From: Parasutterella muris
GTDB taxonomy: Bacteria > Pseudomonadota > Gammaproteobacteria > Burkholderiales > Burkholderiaceae_F
DNA length: 64,000 nucleotides
NCBI RefSeq assembly: GCF_943193095.1
Contig: NZ_CALPCV010000012.1
Coordinates: 1-64,000 of the forward strand
Direction of reading: 5' to 3'
The stretch's first letter is position 1; each line of letters opens with the position of its first letter. The notes under the pieces are model-generated. The model saw only the letters and a program-made list of their open reading frames with translations, did not search any database and was not told the DNA's origin. Made by a program: the position numbers and the translations under genes. This document shows positions 44,788 through 53,961 of this stretch, piece by piece.

Positions 44788-45585
44788 TTATTTACCTTTC
44801 TTTCCGCGTTTAATCAACTTGTGGAGTTTTTCCCGTTTTGCAAATTCCTCGGCAAATGATCTATAGGCCTGGGCTCCTCTTGAGCTCGAGTCATAGTTCA
44901 GACCGGACAGCCCATGACTCGGTGCTTCCGCTAAGCGAACATTCGTAGGTACAACCGAACCAAACATAGATTTTCCAAAGAACTCAGTCAACTGATCGCT
45001 AACCTGTCGCTGAAGAGTGATTCTCGGATCAAACTTCACACGAAGCAGACCGGATATAACCAGATCTCCGTTTATTTGTTCACGCACTGCGCGAATCGTC
45101 AGAAGCAAATCGGATACACCCTCAAGGGAAAAGTACTCGCAAGTCATCGGGATAATCAGACCCGCTGAAGCACTGAAAGCATTAATGGTTAAGATCGACA
45201 ATGTCGGCGGGCAATCAATCAGAACGACGTCGTATTCGTCTTCAAGAGGGGAGAGGAGTTTCTTAAGCGCCAATTCCTTCTGTTCGGCCCCCAGAAGCTC
45301 TTCTTCTGCAGAGGCAAGTCGTCTGTTTGCTCCGGCAACATCGTAGCCATTTTGTGAGTGAGTGATCACTCTCTTTAAATCAGCCTGACCAATAATTGCT
45401 TCATAAATCGAAGGAAGCAGCTTCACTTTATCGATACCGCTTCCCGTAGTTGCATTACCTTGAGGGTCAAGGTCAATTAGAAGGACGCGATAAGACATCT
45501 CGGCAAGTGCTGCCGCTAAGTTAACAGCGGTCGTGGTCTTACCGACTCCGCCCTTTTGATTTGCAATACAGTAAATCTTTGACAT
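44788..45585 (-). CDS. parA: Chromosome partitioning ATPase ParA
   Basis: 265 residues. Deviant Walker A KGGVGKTTTAVNLAAALA at the N terminus, switch region with IDLDPQGNATTGSG, and DCPPTLSILTINAF. Drives ParB-parS movement over the nucleoid. Divergent from the lipid-transport operon, 217 bases away. Confidence 0.97.
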   Translation of the reverse strand: MSKIYCIANQKGGVGKTTTAVNLAAALAEMSYRVLLIDLDPQGNATTGSGIDKVKLLPSIYEAIIGQADLKRVITHSQNGYDVAGANRRLASAEEELLGAEQKELALKKLLSPLEDEYDVVLIDCPPTLSILTINAFSASAGLIIPMTCEYFSLEGVSDLLLTIRAVREQINGDLVISGLLRVKFDPRITLQRQVSDQLTEFFGKSMFGSVVPTNVRLAEAPSHGLSGLNYDSSSRGAQAYRSFAEEFAKREKLHKLIKRGKKGK

Positions 45586-45802
45586 TTAAGATTTCTTTCT
45601 AAACCCACTAAGTAACCGCACAATTTTACAGAGATTTAATTTTATTTTTCACCGAAAGGAACAGTGCCGTCAAAGACTGATTCAAATTGTCTATAAGTAG
45701 TCTCAAGACGGTAATGCTTAGGACATTTTAATCTTCCGTCCTCTAGAATGTTTCGTACAGGGCAAAACTTTGACCGATGTATCAGATAGCTGGAATACAG
45801 AA

Positions 45803-46864
45803 ATGAGTGATCCCATCAAACTTCCCGATCGTCTGACCGCAGAGGATTCTTCTCCTCTTTGGGAGCAAGTTCTCAATGCCGCGGACGCCGGACAAGTGCG
45901 AACAGTAGACGCTGCCGCAGTTAAATTCTGTGATGAAAGCGGCTTAACTTTACTCTATGAAATAAGACGGCAGCCGGAGAGATTCCAGCTCATTAATCTT
46001 TCCGCTGATCTTGAAAGCGTATACGCGACGATGCTTCGGAATTTTTCACCGGACTTAACAGAGCGTGAGAAATTAGGGTTCGTCAGCACATTAGGTAAGT
46101 GGCTAGCCGATAAAGTTACCGATACAAAAAAGAGCATCACTTTTTTAGGCTCATGCATATGCGCTCTTTTTGGTGTCCTTATTCATCCCTCACTGATCAG
46201 ATTCAGAGAGATTTACGATATTTCGGATGAGAGCGGAAGTAAAGCAGTCACCATTATTTGCCTCATCGGTTTTTTAATGGGCGTCATCATTGCATTTGAA
46301 ACAGCGCTCGTTGCGAAAATTTTTGGTGCTGTCATCTTTGTCGTCAATGGTATTGGAATTGCCATGACACGCGAACTTGGTCCTCTAATGACCGCTATTT
46401 TATTTGCAGGTCGTACCGGTTCAGCGTTTGCCGCGCAGATTGGAACGCAAAAGGTAAGTGAAGAACTTAATGCAATTACCACGTTCGGTCTTGACCCGGT
46501 CTATTTTCTTGTGGTTCCTAGATTAATCGCCTCTTCACTTGTCCTCCCGCTTCTTTCTGTATTTGCCACGATACTTGGTGTATTAGGCGGCGGCCTGGTC
46601 ATGAGGCTTTACGATATTACATTCACGCAGTTTTACATCCAGCTCATCCACTCAATTTCTGCGACGGATGTTTTTTTCGGCCTTATAAAGGCGGTTATTT
46701 TTGGATTTGTTATCGCCTTAATCGGCTGTGAATGCGGCATGAATACGGGTGCGGGCGCAGCTGCTGTGGGTGATTCGACGACTAAGTCCGTCGTCAAAAG
46801 CATTGTCTGGATCGTTCTGATTGACGGAGCCGCAGCTCTGCTCACCAACCGATTAGGATTTTAA
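45803..46864 (+). CDS. STAS-MlaE-type lipid ABC transporter permease
   Basis: 353 residues from the ATG; an in-frame TTG at 45770 would add 11 residues, and the choice is uncertain. N-terminal part (about 1-90) is STAS-like with VDAAAVKFCDESGLTLLYEI, a fusion of the MlaB role. The rest is the MlaE permease with ALVAKIFGAVIFVVNGIGIAMTRELGPLMTAILFAGRTGSAFAAQIGTQKVSEELNA. First gene of a four-gene MCE operon that moves lipids between inner and outer membranes. No MlaC shuttle gene is present. Confidence 0.9.
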   Translation: MSDPIKLPDRLTAEDSSPLWEQVLNAADAGQVRTVDAAAVKFCDESGLTLLYEIRRQPERFQLINLSADLESVYATMLRNFSPDLTEREKLGFVSTLGKWLADKVTDTKKSITFLGSCICALFGVLIHPSLIRFREIYDISDESGSKAVTIICLIGFLMGVIIAFETALVAKIFGAVIFVVNGIGIAMTRELGPLMTAILFAGRTGSAFAAQIGTQKVSEELNAITTFGLDPVYFLVVPRLIASSLVLPLLSVFATILGVLGGGLVMRLYDITFTQFYIQLIHSISATDVFFGLIKAVIFGFVIALIGCECGMNTGAGAAAVGDSTTKSVVKSIVWIVLIDGAAALLTNRLGF

Positions 46865-46866
46865 CC

Positions 46867-47628
46867 ATGAAGGAAAGAGAATCTGTTATTCAGGTTAAAA
46901 ACCTGACAATGGGATGGCCGGGAAAAGTTCTCTTGGATAATGTCTCTTTTGACATATACGATCGTCAGATTGTTTTTATTATGGGAGGTTCCGGATGCGG
47001 AAAGTCGACATTAATGAAAACAATTATTGGTCTTAATCCGCCTTTGTCCGGTGACATACTCATCAGAGGGAAAAGTATTATTCACTCGGGAAACGAAATC
47101 CCGAATATCCAGCGCAGTCTGGGCATTATGTATCAAAGCGGCGCTCTTTTTGGTTCCCTCAGCGTTCTCGAAAACGTACGCTTTCCTTTGGATCAGTTCA
47201 CCGACCTGCCAATGAAAGCTAAGAATCTAACGTCTCTAATGCTTCTGAATGCGCTTGAGATGCCTGCAGCCGCTAATCTCATGCCTGGTGAGCTTTCCGG
47301 AGGCATGATCAAAAGGGCAGGTATCGCCAGAGCACTTTCTTTAGGTGCAACTATTCTTCTTCTTGATGAGCCAAGTGCGGGTTTAGATCCGATCACTTCG
47401 GCCAATCTTGACGAGACTATCAAAAAGCTAAGGGACGAACTCGGCTGTACCTTTGTTATTGTCAGTCATGAACTGCAAAGCATTTTCAGAATTGCGGACA
47501 GGTGTCTGATGCTGGATCCGAAGACAAAATCCATCATTGCTGATGGAAATCCAAAAGAGCTTCAGGAGAACTCGCCCAATCCGTGGGTAAGGCAATTTTT
47601 TAATGCAGAGCCTGATTCGGAGAATTAA
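46867..47628 (+). CDS. ABC transporter ATPase, MlaF-type
   Basis: 253 residues. Walker A GGSGCGKST (40-48), signature LSGGMIKRAGIARAL, Walker B ILLLDEPSAGLDPITS, and the switch histidine in IVSHEL. The MKRAG-like signature variant is characteristic of MlaF proteins. Two bases after the permease stop. Confidence 0.94.
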   Translation: MKERESVIQVKNLTMGWPGKVLLDNVSFDIYDRQIVFIMGGSGCGKSTLMKTIIGLNPPLSGDILIRGKSIIHSGNEIPNIQRSLGIMYQSGALFGSLSVLENVRFPLDQFTDLPMKAKNLTSLMLLNALEMPAAANLMPGELSGGMIKRAGIARALSLGATILLLDEPSAGLDPITSANLDETIKKLRDELGCTFVIVSHELQSIFRIADRCLMLDPKTKSIIADGNPKELQENSPNPWVRQFFNAEPDSEN

Positions 47629-48621
47629 ATGAACAATAGAGCAAATTATTTTCGGCTGGGTCTGTTTGTTTTGACAGCCATTGTTCTGGCCGTCCTTTCG
47701 ATCGGTGTCATAGTAGGTCCGAATCTTTTTCGTCCTCAGAGTCACCTCGAAACGTATTTCATGTTTTCTATTAGCGGGCTTGAAGTTGGATCTCCAGTTA
47801 AATTTAGAGGAATACCGGTAGGGGAGGTGGAAGAAATTCTTCTATCATCGGAAGCCTACCCTTCGAATCATCAGGAGATTCTCTCAGAAAAGAACTCCGT
47901 CGCTGTTGTCCGAATGAAAATCAACCTTGCGGATGAAGAAGTAAAAAAGCAGCTCAAAGAATACATTTCTCACGGATTGAGAGTTCAGACGCAGCTGGCC
48001 GGTATTACAGGTTCTCTCTACCTTTCCATGGAATTTTTGGATAGTGACAAATATCCGGCTGATCGAATCAAATTCAGTTGGACTCCAAAGTATTTGTATA
48101 TTCCGTCAGCCCCGAGTTTAAGCAACGAAATTGTAGAGAATGTTAAAAATTTCCTTGCAAGTCTTGATACTCTTGATTTGAAAGGAAATCTGGAAGGAAC
48201 TTTACCCGTTCTTCAATCTTTGATTGGAAACTTGGAGAGAATCGCCAAAGGCTTAGAGCCTAATCTATTTAATTCTCTTGGTGATTCGCTTACACAGCTC
48301 TTCGTAAACGCCGACCACAAAATAGATGAGATTAATGTTTCACATCTCAACGAGCTCATTGAGCAAATCAGAAAATCCGCTGCAAGTTTAGATAATCTTG
48401 CCAAACGAACGGAGGCAGAAAAGCTTATTAAGAATTTGAGCAGTCTTTCTCAGAATCTCAACAACATGATTAAGACCAACAGTTACGATCTTGCTCTCAC
48501 GCTCAGAAATTTGAATGCAATTGCTGAGAACTTAAAGAATCTGTCTTCATCTATCCCAAACAACCCTGCGGGTTTGCTGCTTTCACCCAAGCAGGCCGGC
48601 AATCCGTTAAGTAATAAATGA
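47629..48621 (+). CDS. MlaD family MCE-domain protein
   Basis: 330 residues. N-terminal anchor helix (about 10-32), MCE domain (about 37-120) with YFMFSISGLEVGSPVKFRGIPVGEVEEILL, then a long helical/coiled-coil region rich in Asn/Leu (about 175-310). Forms the hexameric lipid channel in the periplasm. The extended C terminus is longer than E. coli MlaD. Starts directly after the ATPase stop (TAAATG). Confidence 0.92.
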   Translation: MNNRANYFRLGLFVLTAIVLAVLSIGVIVGPNLFRPQSHLETYFMFSISGLEVGSPVKFRGIPVGEVEEILLSSEAYPSNHQEILSEKNSVAVVRMKINLADEEVKKQLKEYISHGLRVQTQLAGITGSLYLSMEFLDSDKYPADRIKFSWTPKYLYIPSAPSLSNEIVENVKNFLASLDTLDLKGNLEGTLPVLQSLIGNLERIAKGLEPNLFNSLGDSLTQLFVNADHKIDEINVSHLNELIEQIRKSAASLDNLAKRTEAEKLIKNLSSLSQNLNNMIKTNSYDLALTLRNLNAIAENLKNLSSSIPNNPAGLLLSPKQAGNPLSNK

Positions 48622-48636
48622 AATTGAAGGTACAAA

Positions 48637-49233
48637 ATGCTTAGAAGACTTCTTCTTCAATCCTCTTTTCTGACCCTTGCAGGTTGTTCCATACTTCCGG
48701 AAAGACCTCCTCTCAAGCTTTATAGCATTTCATTAGGAGCGCCTACTTACAGGAACAGCATCAGTAAACGGAGACTTTCATCCGTTCGTGTCAATCCTCC
48801 CATGGTTGCCGAGCCATATGACTCATCAAAGATTTACGTCCTTGGAGAGGACAACAGAATGTTCAATACGGAAATCAGTCAGCTCGTTTCCACACCCTCT
48901 CAAATCATTGCTGCCGCAATTCGAGAAAAACTGTCCGCCGGTGGTCCTTGGAGAATTGTGCTGTTACCGAACTCCATTGCACAGTTTGATTATCAGCTGA
49001 CGATCTTCATTTCAGAATTTTATATTTCTGCGGTTTCCAAGCCTTACCAGGCTAAGGTTGCTCTGCAAGCCTCGGTTACCACAACAGCCTTTGACAAGCT
49101 CGTTTATCAAAGACAATTCAGCGCAGCCTCAGACATTGAAAAAGCAGAAATTCCTCTGGCAGTCAAAGGACTGGAAAATGCCCTTAACACTGTCCTGAAT
49201 GAACTGACTGTCAGTTTGAATGAGTCTCTCTGA
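48637..49233 (+). CDS. ABC-type transport auxiliary lipoprotein (PqiC-like)
   Basis: 198 residues. Lipobox LAGC with cysteine at residue 17; mature part with LPERPPLKLYSISLG, VRVNPPMVAEPYDSSKIYV and a PqiC/DUF330-like beta domain. Probably sits in the outer membrane and receives lipid from the MCE protein, filling the role of MlaC/MlaA in this system (inference). Last gene of the operon. Confidence 0.87.
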   Translation: MLRRLLLQSSFLTLAGCSILPERPPLKLYSISLGAPTYRNSISKRRLSSVRVNPPMVAEPYDSSKIYVLGEDNRMFNTEISQLVSTPSQIIAAAIREKLSAGGPWRIVLLPNSIAQFDYQLTIFISEFYISAVSKPYQAKVALQASVTTTAFDKLVYQRQFSAASDIEKAEIPLAVKGLENALNTVLNELTVSLNESL

Positions 49234-49267
49234 AAAATAGAAATCCGTTATAAGAGCGTCATATCAC

Positions 49268-49445
49268 TATAATGCCGTCTCTTGAGAAAACGGACCTATC
49301 ATCGGCGGCAGATAAAAGCATAATTCGGCAGCTGCGAAAGAAGTGAAGAATACTTACTAAGTAATGATGAATTAACACAACAAGAAACTTTGTCTTCAAC
49401 ACTGTTAACTGAAAGGCCTTGCGACTTCAGCAAGGCCTTTTGTTC
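49268..49445 (+). ncRNA. Candidate small RNA
   Basis: Gene-free interval between the PqiC-like gene and rsmG. A consensus TATAAT at 49268-49273 with no good -35 precedes about 130 bases with no open frame, ending in an intrinsic terminator (49412-49445). It could instead be the 3' end of the lipid-transport operon. Confidence 0.35.
49412..49445. terminator. Intrinsic terminator between the lipid-transport operon and rsmG
   Basis: Perfect 11-bp stem AAAGGCCTTGC/GCAAGGCCTTT with loop GACTTCA, T-rich after it. It can serve the forward operon and, with the A-run at its 5' side, the reverse rsmG gene. Confidence 0.9.
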
Positions 49446-49471
49446 AGTACTTAAAGTTAACTTCAACTTTA

Positions 49472-50134
49472 TTATTTTCTACTCAATACAACCAAATGTC
49501 TTTCCGAATCAACATTCGGAATTTCTACTTTTCTGATTTCAACAACCTTAACAAAATCCGGGATTTTCTCAATCTCTTCTTCAGGGAGTTTTCCCTTCAT
49601 GACTATCCAACGTCCGTTTTTGCTTAGATGTTTCTCAGTTAGGTTTATAAAAGTTGAAATAGAAGCAAATGCACGAGACGTAATTAAATCGAATTTTTCT
49701 TCCGGACAATATGATTCAACTCTCGCATTTACCGCCTGAGCATTCAACAGTTTTAAGTTGATGATGGCCTGGCTAACAAAGGCTATTTTCTTTGCCACTG
49801 TATCTACTAAAGTAAACCTGAAGTTTGGCAGTAGGATAGCTGCAGGTATTCCGGGGAGCCCGCCGCCGCAGCCTACATCCATTACGCTGGTTTTCCCATT
49901 CGGTTGCTCAAACTCTTTCAAGAGAGGAATTAAAGTAGCAGAGTCTAACAAATGCTTATCAATAGCTTCCGTTTCATTATTGATAGAAGTGAGGTTATAT
50001 ACCTTGTTCCACTTCAACAGCAGTTGAAGGAACTTGTCCATCTTTTCCAGGTTCACTTCATTAACCGAAAGATGCAGCGCCTTAAACCCTTCAGAAAGTC
50101 TCTCAAAGTTCTTATTCTGCATTTTTTGCACCAT
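49472..50134 (-). CDS. rsmG: 16S rRNA (guanine527-N7)-methyltransferase
   Basis: 220 residues. Signatures: KWNKVYNLTSINNETEAIDKHLLDSATLIPLL, SAM-binding VMDVGCGGGLPGIPAAILLP and TSRAFASISTFI. Methylates G527 of 16S rRNA. Starts overlap the mnmG end by 23 bases; an alternative ATG 12 bases later (50122) is equally possible. The classical mnmG-rsmG-parA-parB run is interrupted here by the lipid-transport operon. Confidence 0.95.
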   Translation of the reverse strand: MVQKMQNKNFERLSEGFKALHLSVNEVNLEKMDKFLQLLLKWNKVYNLTSINNETEAIDKHLLDSATLIPLLKEFEQPNGKTSVMDVGCGGGLPGIPAAILLPNFRFTLVDTVAKKIAFVSQAIINLKLLNAQAVNARVESYCPEEKFDLITSRAFASISTFINLTEKHLSKNGRWIVMKGKLPEEEIEKIPDFVKVVEIRKVEIPNVDSERHLVVLSRK

Positions 50135-52034
50135 TGCTGTTATGTCTCTTGATATATACCAGCAAGATAGAAATTGCAGCCGGTGTTACACCTGATATCT
50201 GCAGAGCTTCACCCAAATTCCTCGGTCTGATCTTTTTAAGTTTTTGAGTCACTTCAAAGGATAGACCCTTGGCTGAATCATAATCAAAATTATCAGGAAT
50301 TACCGTTTCCAAACGCTGGAGATTTTTCTCAACTTCTTCTCTTTGTCTGTCTTCATAACCTTTGTATTTAATCCGCGTAACCAGCGTATCGGCTAAAGAA
50401 GAATCTAGATACGGTGGATTAAGAACTGATTCACCGTTTTGCATCTTTAGTTTTGTCAGATCTGTGTATACAAGCTCCGGCCTTCTCAGTAAGTTATACA
50501 GATTCGCTTCTTTACTTAAATCTTCTCCTAAAACGGATTCAACTGAAAGAGCATCTAATACGCCCGGATTTATCCAGATCGATTTAAGTCTTTGTGTTTC
50601 TTGTTCAATCAATTCTTCTTTTCTGCAGAAAAATTCCCAACGCTCTTCTGATACAACGCCAAGCTTATACCCAACTTCAGTAAGTCTCTTATCAGCATTG
50701 TCCTCACGAAGACTCAATCGAAATTCCGCCCGTGATGTGAACATTCTGTAAGGCTCATTAACACCTTTCGTAATCAGGTCATTAATCATCACACCAAGAT
50801 AACCCTCATATCTCCTGACAACGAACGGTTCTCGCCCTCGTATGGACAGAACCGCATTGACGCCGGCCATCAGACCCTGTGCTGCCGCCTCTTCATAGCC
50901 GGTTGTTCCATTTACCTGGCCGGCTAAAAACAGATTTGAGAATTCCTTACTTTCTAAATTATCCTTCAGGTGTGTTGGATCGTAATAATCATATTCAATC
51001 GCATAGCCAGGTCGAATGATATGTACATTCTCCAAGCCCTTTATGGAATGTATAAAGTCGACCTGAACATCGTACGGAAGACTGGTTGAGATACCGTTAG
51101 GATAATATTCATAGGTATTTAGTCCTTCTGGTTCCAAAAATACGTGGTGAGAGTCCTTTTCGCTAAAACGATGAATCTTATCCTCAATCGAAGGGCAGTA
51201 TCTTGGCCCGATTCCCTCAATCATCCCCGTATATAAGGGTGAGCGGTCCATATTCCTTCGAATAATGTCATGCGTTGAGACATTAGTTGATGTGATCCAG
51301 CAAGGAACCTGGTCAGGGTGATCCTCAGCACTACACATATACGAAAACACGGGTACCGGATTTGAATCACCAAGTTGCTCAGAACAGCGACTGAAATCGA
51401 TTGTTCTTCCATCCAGTCTAGCAGGAGTTCCGGTTTTCAAGCGTGATCTTGGCAACCCTAGCTGTGCAAGATCGCCCCCTAATTCAATAGAAGCGGGATC
51501 TCCGCTTCGACCTGCTGAATAAACTGTCTCTCCGATAAATACCTTGCCGTTTAGAAAAGTTCCCGAACATAAAACTACCGCTTTAGAATGAACCCCAATA
51601 CCAGATCGAAGATATACACCCTCAACGGCATGACCGTTCACGATCAAACCGTTTGCAGCTTCTTCTATTAAATCTAAGTTTTCAATCGATTCGATACGCT
51701 TACGCATCTCAAATTTGTAAAGTCGGCGATCGATCTGCGCACGGGTTGCACGAACTGCCGCCCCTTTTGAAGCGTTTAATACTCGAAACTGAATACCTGA
51801 AAAATCAGTAGCTTTAGCAATTAATCCGTCTAACGCATCAACCTCTTTCACGAGATGACTTTTTCCGATGCCTCCTATTGATGGATTACAGGATTGCTGA
51901 CCTAAGTTATCTAAATTATGTGTTACAAGCAGCGTCTTCGCCTTCATTCTTGCGCACGCTGCTGCTGCCTCAATACCGGCATTACCACCGCCGATAACGA
52001 TGACATCGTATTTAATTGGATATAAATAACTCAT
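50112..52034 (-). CDS. mnmG: tRNA uridine-34 cmnm5 modification enzyme MnmG (GidA)
   Basis: 640 residues. FAD-binding VIGGGNAGIEAAAACARMKAKTLLVTHN; GTFLNGKVFIGE and SCNPSIGGIGKSHLVKEVDALDG blocks; C-terminal MnmE-binding helical region. With MnmE it adds carboxymethylaminomethyl to wobble U34. Its upstream 20-base junction with mnmE holds a parS site. Confidence 0.98.
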   Translation of the reverse strand: MSYLYPIKYDVIVIGGGNAGIEAAAACARMKAKTLLVTHNLDNLGQQSCNPSIGGIGKSHLVKEVDALDGLIAKATDFSGIQFRVLNASKGAAVRATRAQIDRRLYKFEMRKRIESIENLDLIEEAANGLIVNGHAVEGVYLRSGIGVHSKAVVLCSGTFLNGKVFIGETVYSAGRSGDPASIELGGDLAQLGLPRSRLKTGTPARLDGRTIDFSRCSEQLGDSNPVPVFSYMCSAEDHPDQVPCWITSTNVSTHDIIRRNMDRSPLYTGMIEGIGPRYCPSIEDKIHRFSEKDSHHVFLEPEGLNTYEYYPNGISTSLPYDVQVDFIHSIKGLENVHIIRPGYAIEYDYYDPTHLKDNLESKEFSNLFLAGQVNGTTGYEEAAAQGLMAGVNAVLSIRGREPFVVRRYEGYLGVMINDLITKGVNEPYRMFTSRAEFRLSLREDNADKRLTEVGYKLGVVSEERWEFFCRKEELIEQETQRLKSIWINPGVLDALSVESVLGEDLSKEANLYNLLRRPELVYTDLTKLKMQNGESVLNPPYLDSSLADTLVTRIKYKGYEDRQREEVEKNLQRLETVIPDNFDYDSAKGLSFEVTQKLKKIRPRNLGEALQISGVTPAAISILLVYIKRHNSNGAKNAE

Positions 52035-52036
52035 AA

Positions 52037-52052
52037 TGTTTCACGTGGAACA
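52037..52052. promoter_or_regulatory. parS site 1 (mnmG-mnmE junction)
   Basis: TGTTTCACGTGGAACA, the common bacterial parS form with a single departure from perfect dyad symmetry. It fills nearly the whole gap between the two genes. Predicted ParB nucleation site. Confidence 0.92.
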
Positions 52053-52054
52053 AA

Positions 52055-53446
52055 CTATTTACCGATACAAAATCCGCTAAAAATCTTACCTAGCAGATCA
52101 TCTGAAGTTGTCTTACCGATAATCTCTCCCAGATTATCCGAACTCTCTCTAAGCTCTTCTGCAAACAACTCTAATTGTGGATTATTGGATTTTATAAAAT
52201 CTGAAGCTTGATTTAGATGTAAGGAGGCTGCTTTTAAAAGGTTTAAGTGTCTCTCTCTTGCACTATAGACAGAATAGTTATCTGTGACTCCAGATAATTT
52301 AACAAGCGCATTTTTGAGTTCCTGTAATCCTGCACCCGTGACAGCAGAGGTTGAGATAACTGTTTCACGTGAAACAATGGAAATAGAATGCTGCGAACTG
52401 TCTAATAGATCGGATTTATTGAAAACGCGAATAACAGGAACATCTTCTTTTTTTATAGTGTGTAACAAGTCATCCAGTTTTTTATGATCCTCGTCATTAA
52501 GCGACGTTACATCCAATATCTGCAGAACAATATCAGCATTGGAAATTTCCTGCTTACTTCTCTCGATACCGATCTTCTCAATTGCATCATTAGTTTCTCG
52601 AATACCGGCTGTATCAACAAAATGAAAGAGAACTCCGGAGATATTAATCGAAGTTTTAATTCGATCCCGTGTAGTGCCTGCAATATCGGAAACGATTGCA
52701 ACTTCTTCTCCGGCTAGCGCGTTTAATAAGCTAGATTTCCCCACATTTGCTTCGCCAATTATCGCAACTCTTAAACCATCCCTAATAATTTCCCCTTGTT
52801 TTGCATTTTTTATAATATCTTCAAGATGTTTTTTTATTGATTCAATTTTGTCTCTGGAACCGTACTGATTAATGAAATCAATTTCTTCCTCAGGAAAGTC
52901 AAGCATCGCCTCAACTTCAACTCTGAGGTTAATAAGCTCATCATTTAGCTTGCTAATTTCCTTAGAGAAGTCTCCTCTCAGTGAACGAGAGGCGGCTTTG
53001 ACTGACTGCAGTGTTGAAGCTTCTATGAGATCCGCGGTGGCTTCAGCCTGAATTAAATCAATTTTTCCATTTAAAAAAGCCCGCTCTGTAAACTCACCCG
53101 GATTCGCGAGTCTCAGACCTAAATCTGAGAAACGATCTAGAAGTTCGTTCTGAATAAACTCTAATGAAGCCCTACCGCCATGTACTTGAATTTCAAGTAC
53201 AGATTCGCCGGTATAAGAAAATGGTGCTGCAAAGAAAATGACAATGCCTCTGTCAATAATTTCGCCATCTTTATCGTGAATCGGAAGTAAGTATGCATAC
53301 CTGCTTTCCAGCTTCTTACCGGAGAACAGCTTTGAGGAAATTTCCGTCACACTTTTCTGAGGTCCGGAGAGTCTCAATATTCCGATACCCGCATTACCGT
53401 TCCCTGTAGCTATTGCTATGATAGGGGTCGATTTGGAATCTGACAT
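52055..53446 (-). CDS. mnmE: tRNA modification GTPase MnmE
   Basis: 463 residues. N-terminal tetrahydrofolate-binding domain (IAIATGNGNAGIGILRLSG), central helical domain holding the G domain (P-loop GEANVGKSSLLNAL, DTAG, NKSD) and C-terminal helices ending FCIGK, with the conserved cysteine. Partner of MnmG. The coding sequence contains a perfect parS (VSRET codons). The start is only 14 bases from a divergent small gene. Confidence 0.98.
   Translation of the reverse strand: MSDSKSTPIIAIATGNGNAGIGILRLSGPQKSVTEISSKLFSGKKLESRYAYLLPIHDKDGEIIDRGIVIFFAAPFSYTGESVLEIQVHGGRASLEFIQNELLDRFSDLGLRLANPGEFTERAFLNGKIDLIQAEATADLIEASTLQSVKAASRSLRGDFSKEISKLNDELINLRVEVEAMLDFPEEEIDFINQYGSRDKIESIKKHLEDIIKNAKQGEIIRDGLRVAIIGEANVGKSSLLNALAGEEVAIVSDIAGTTRDRIKTSINISGVLFHFVDTAGIRETNDAIEKIGIERSKQEISNADIVLQILDVTSLNDEDHKKLDDLLHTIKKEDVPVIRVFNKSDLLDSSQHSISIVSRETVISTSAVTGAGLQELKNALVKLSGVTDNYSVYSARERHLNLLKAASLHLNQASDFIKSNNPQLELFAEELRESSDNLGEIIGKTTSDDLLGKIFSGFCIGK
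52361..52376. promoter_or_regulatory. parS site 2 (inside mnmE)
   Basis: TGTTTCACGTGAAACA, an exact 16-bp palindrome matching the parS consensus. It lies 324 bp from site 1 and encodes VSRET in MnmE, so the coding frame tolerates it. Confidence 0.95.
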
Positions 53447-53460
53447 TCACAACCTTTTAT

Positions 53461-53754
53461 ATGAGTTTGAAGAACAATAAGAACGAAGCCGAAAAACTGC
53501 TCGGCTCGGTTCTCGCTGTGCTCTTTGCAGTGCCGATATCTGCTTATCTTGGCAGCATGTTTGGAGATACTTACAATGCTAGAGTAACGGTTTACCTATG
53601 TATCCTTAGTTGGACCATACTAGGTTCCGTCGTCCTGTTTATTCTCACGAGCAAAAGTAAGACCGCTTCAGCAAAAAGTATATTTCTGTGGATTATAAGC
53701 GTTTGGGTTTGGCCCCTTCCTCTCATCGGATACTTGATACGGAGAAAAGCATAG
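53461..53754 (+). CDS. Small membrane protein, unknown function
   Basis: 97 residues with a polar N terminus and three hydrophobic segments (about 14-33, 42-64, 72-91), Trp-rich in the last (LWIISVWVWPLPLIGYLI). Family not recognised. No Shine-Dalgarno is visible and the start is 14 bases from the divergent mnmE start, which leaves little room for promoters; expression therefore remains uncertain. Confidence 0.5.
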   Translation: MSLKNNKNEAEKLLGSVLAVLFAVPISAYLGSMFGDTYNARVTVYLCILSWTILGSVVLFILTSKSKTASAKSIFLWIISVWVWPLPLIGYLIRRKA

Positions 53755-53755
53755 T

Positions 53756-53838
53756 AAGATGGACCGATGGTTCTTCAAAGACTGGATAAGAATCTTATCG
53801 CCAGAGAATATTAGATCAGAGCAGCGAAAGTCCATCTT
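53756..53838 (+). ncRNA. Candidate structured RNA
   Basis: Outer 9-bp perfect pairing AAGATGGAC (53756-53764) with GTCCATCTT (53830-53838). Inside, GATAAG-AAT-CTTATC forms a perfect 6-bp hairpin, extendable by CTG/CAG with a 2-base bulge. No open frame. Not matched to a known RNA family by eye. The rest of the gap up to 53961 shows only a weak AACCT/AGGTT pairing. Confidence 0.4.
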
Positions 53839-53961
53839 GTAAACGAGATTCAGATTAAGTAGTAAACCTTGGCGAACTAGGTTAGAAAAGCTGTTATTCC
53901 GTCGGAGAAATAGAACCGATGAAAATGACTTCGCTGTCTCAATGATTATTTTTACTACCCA

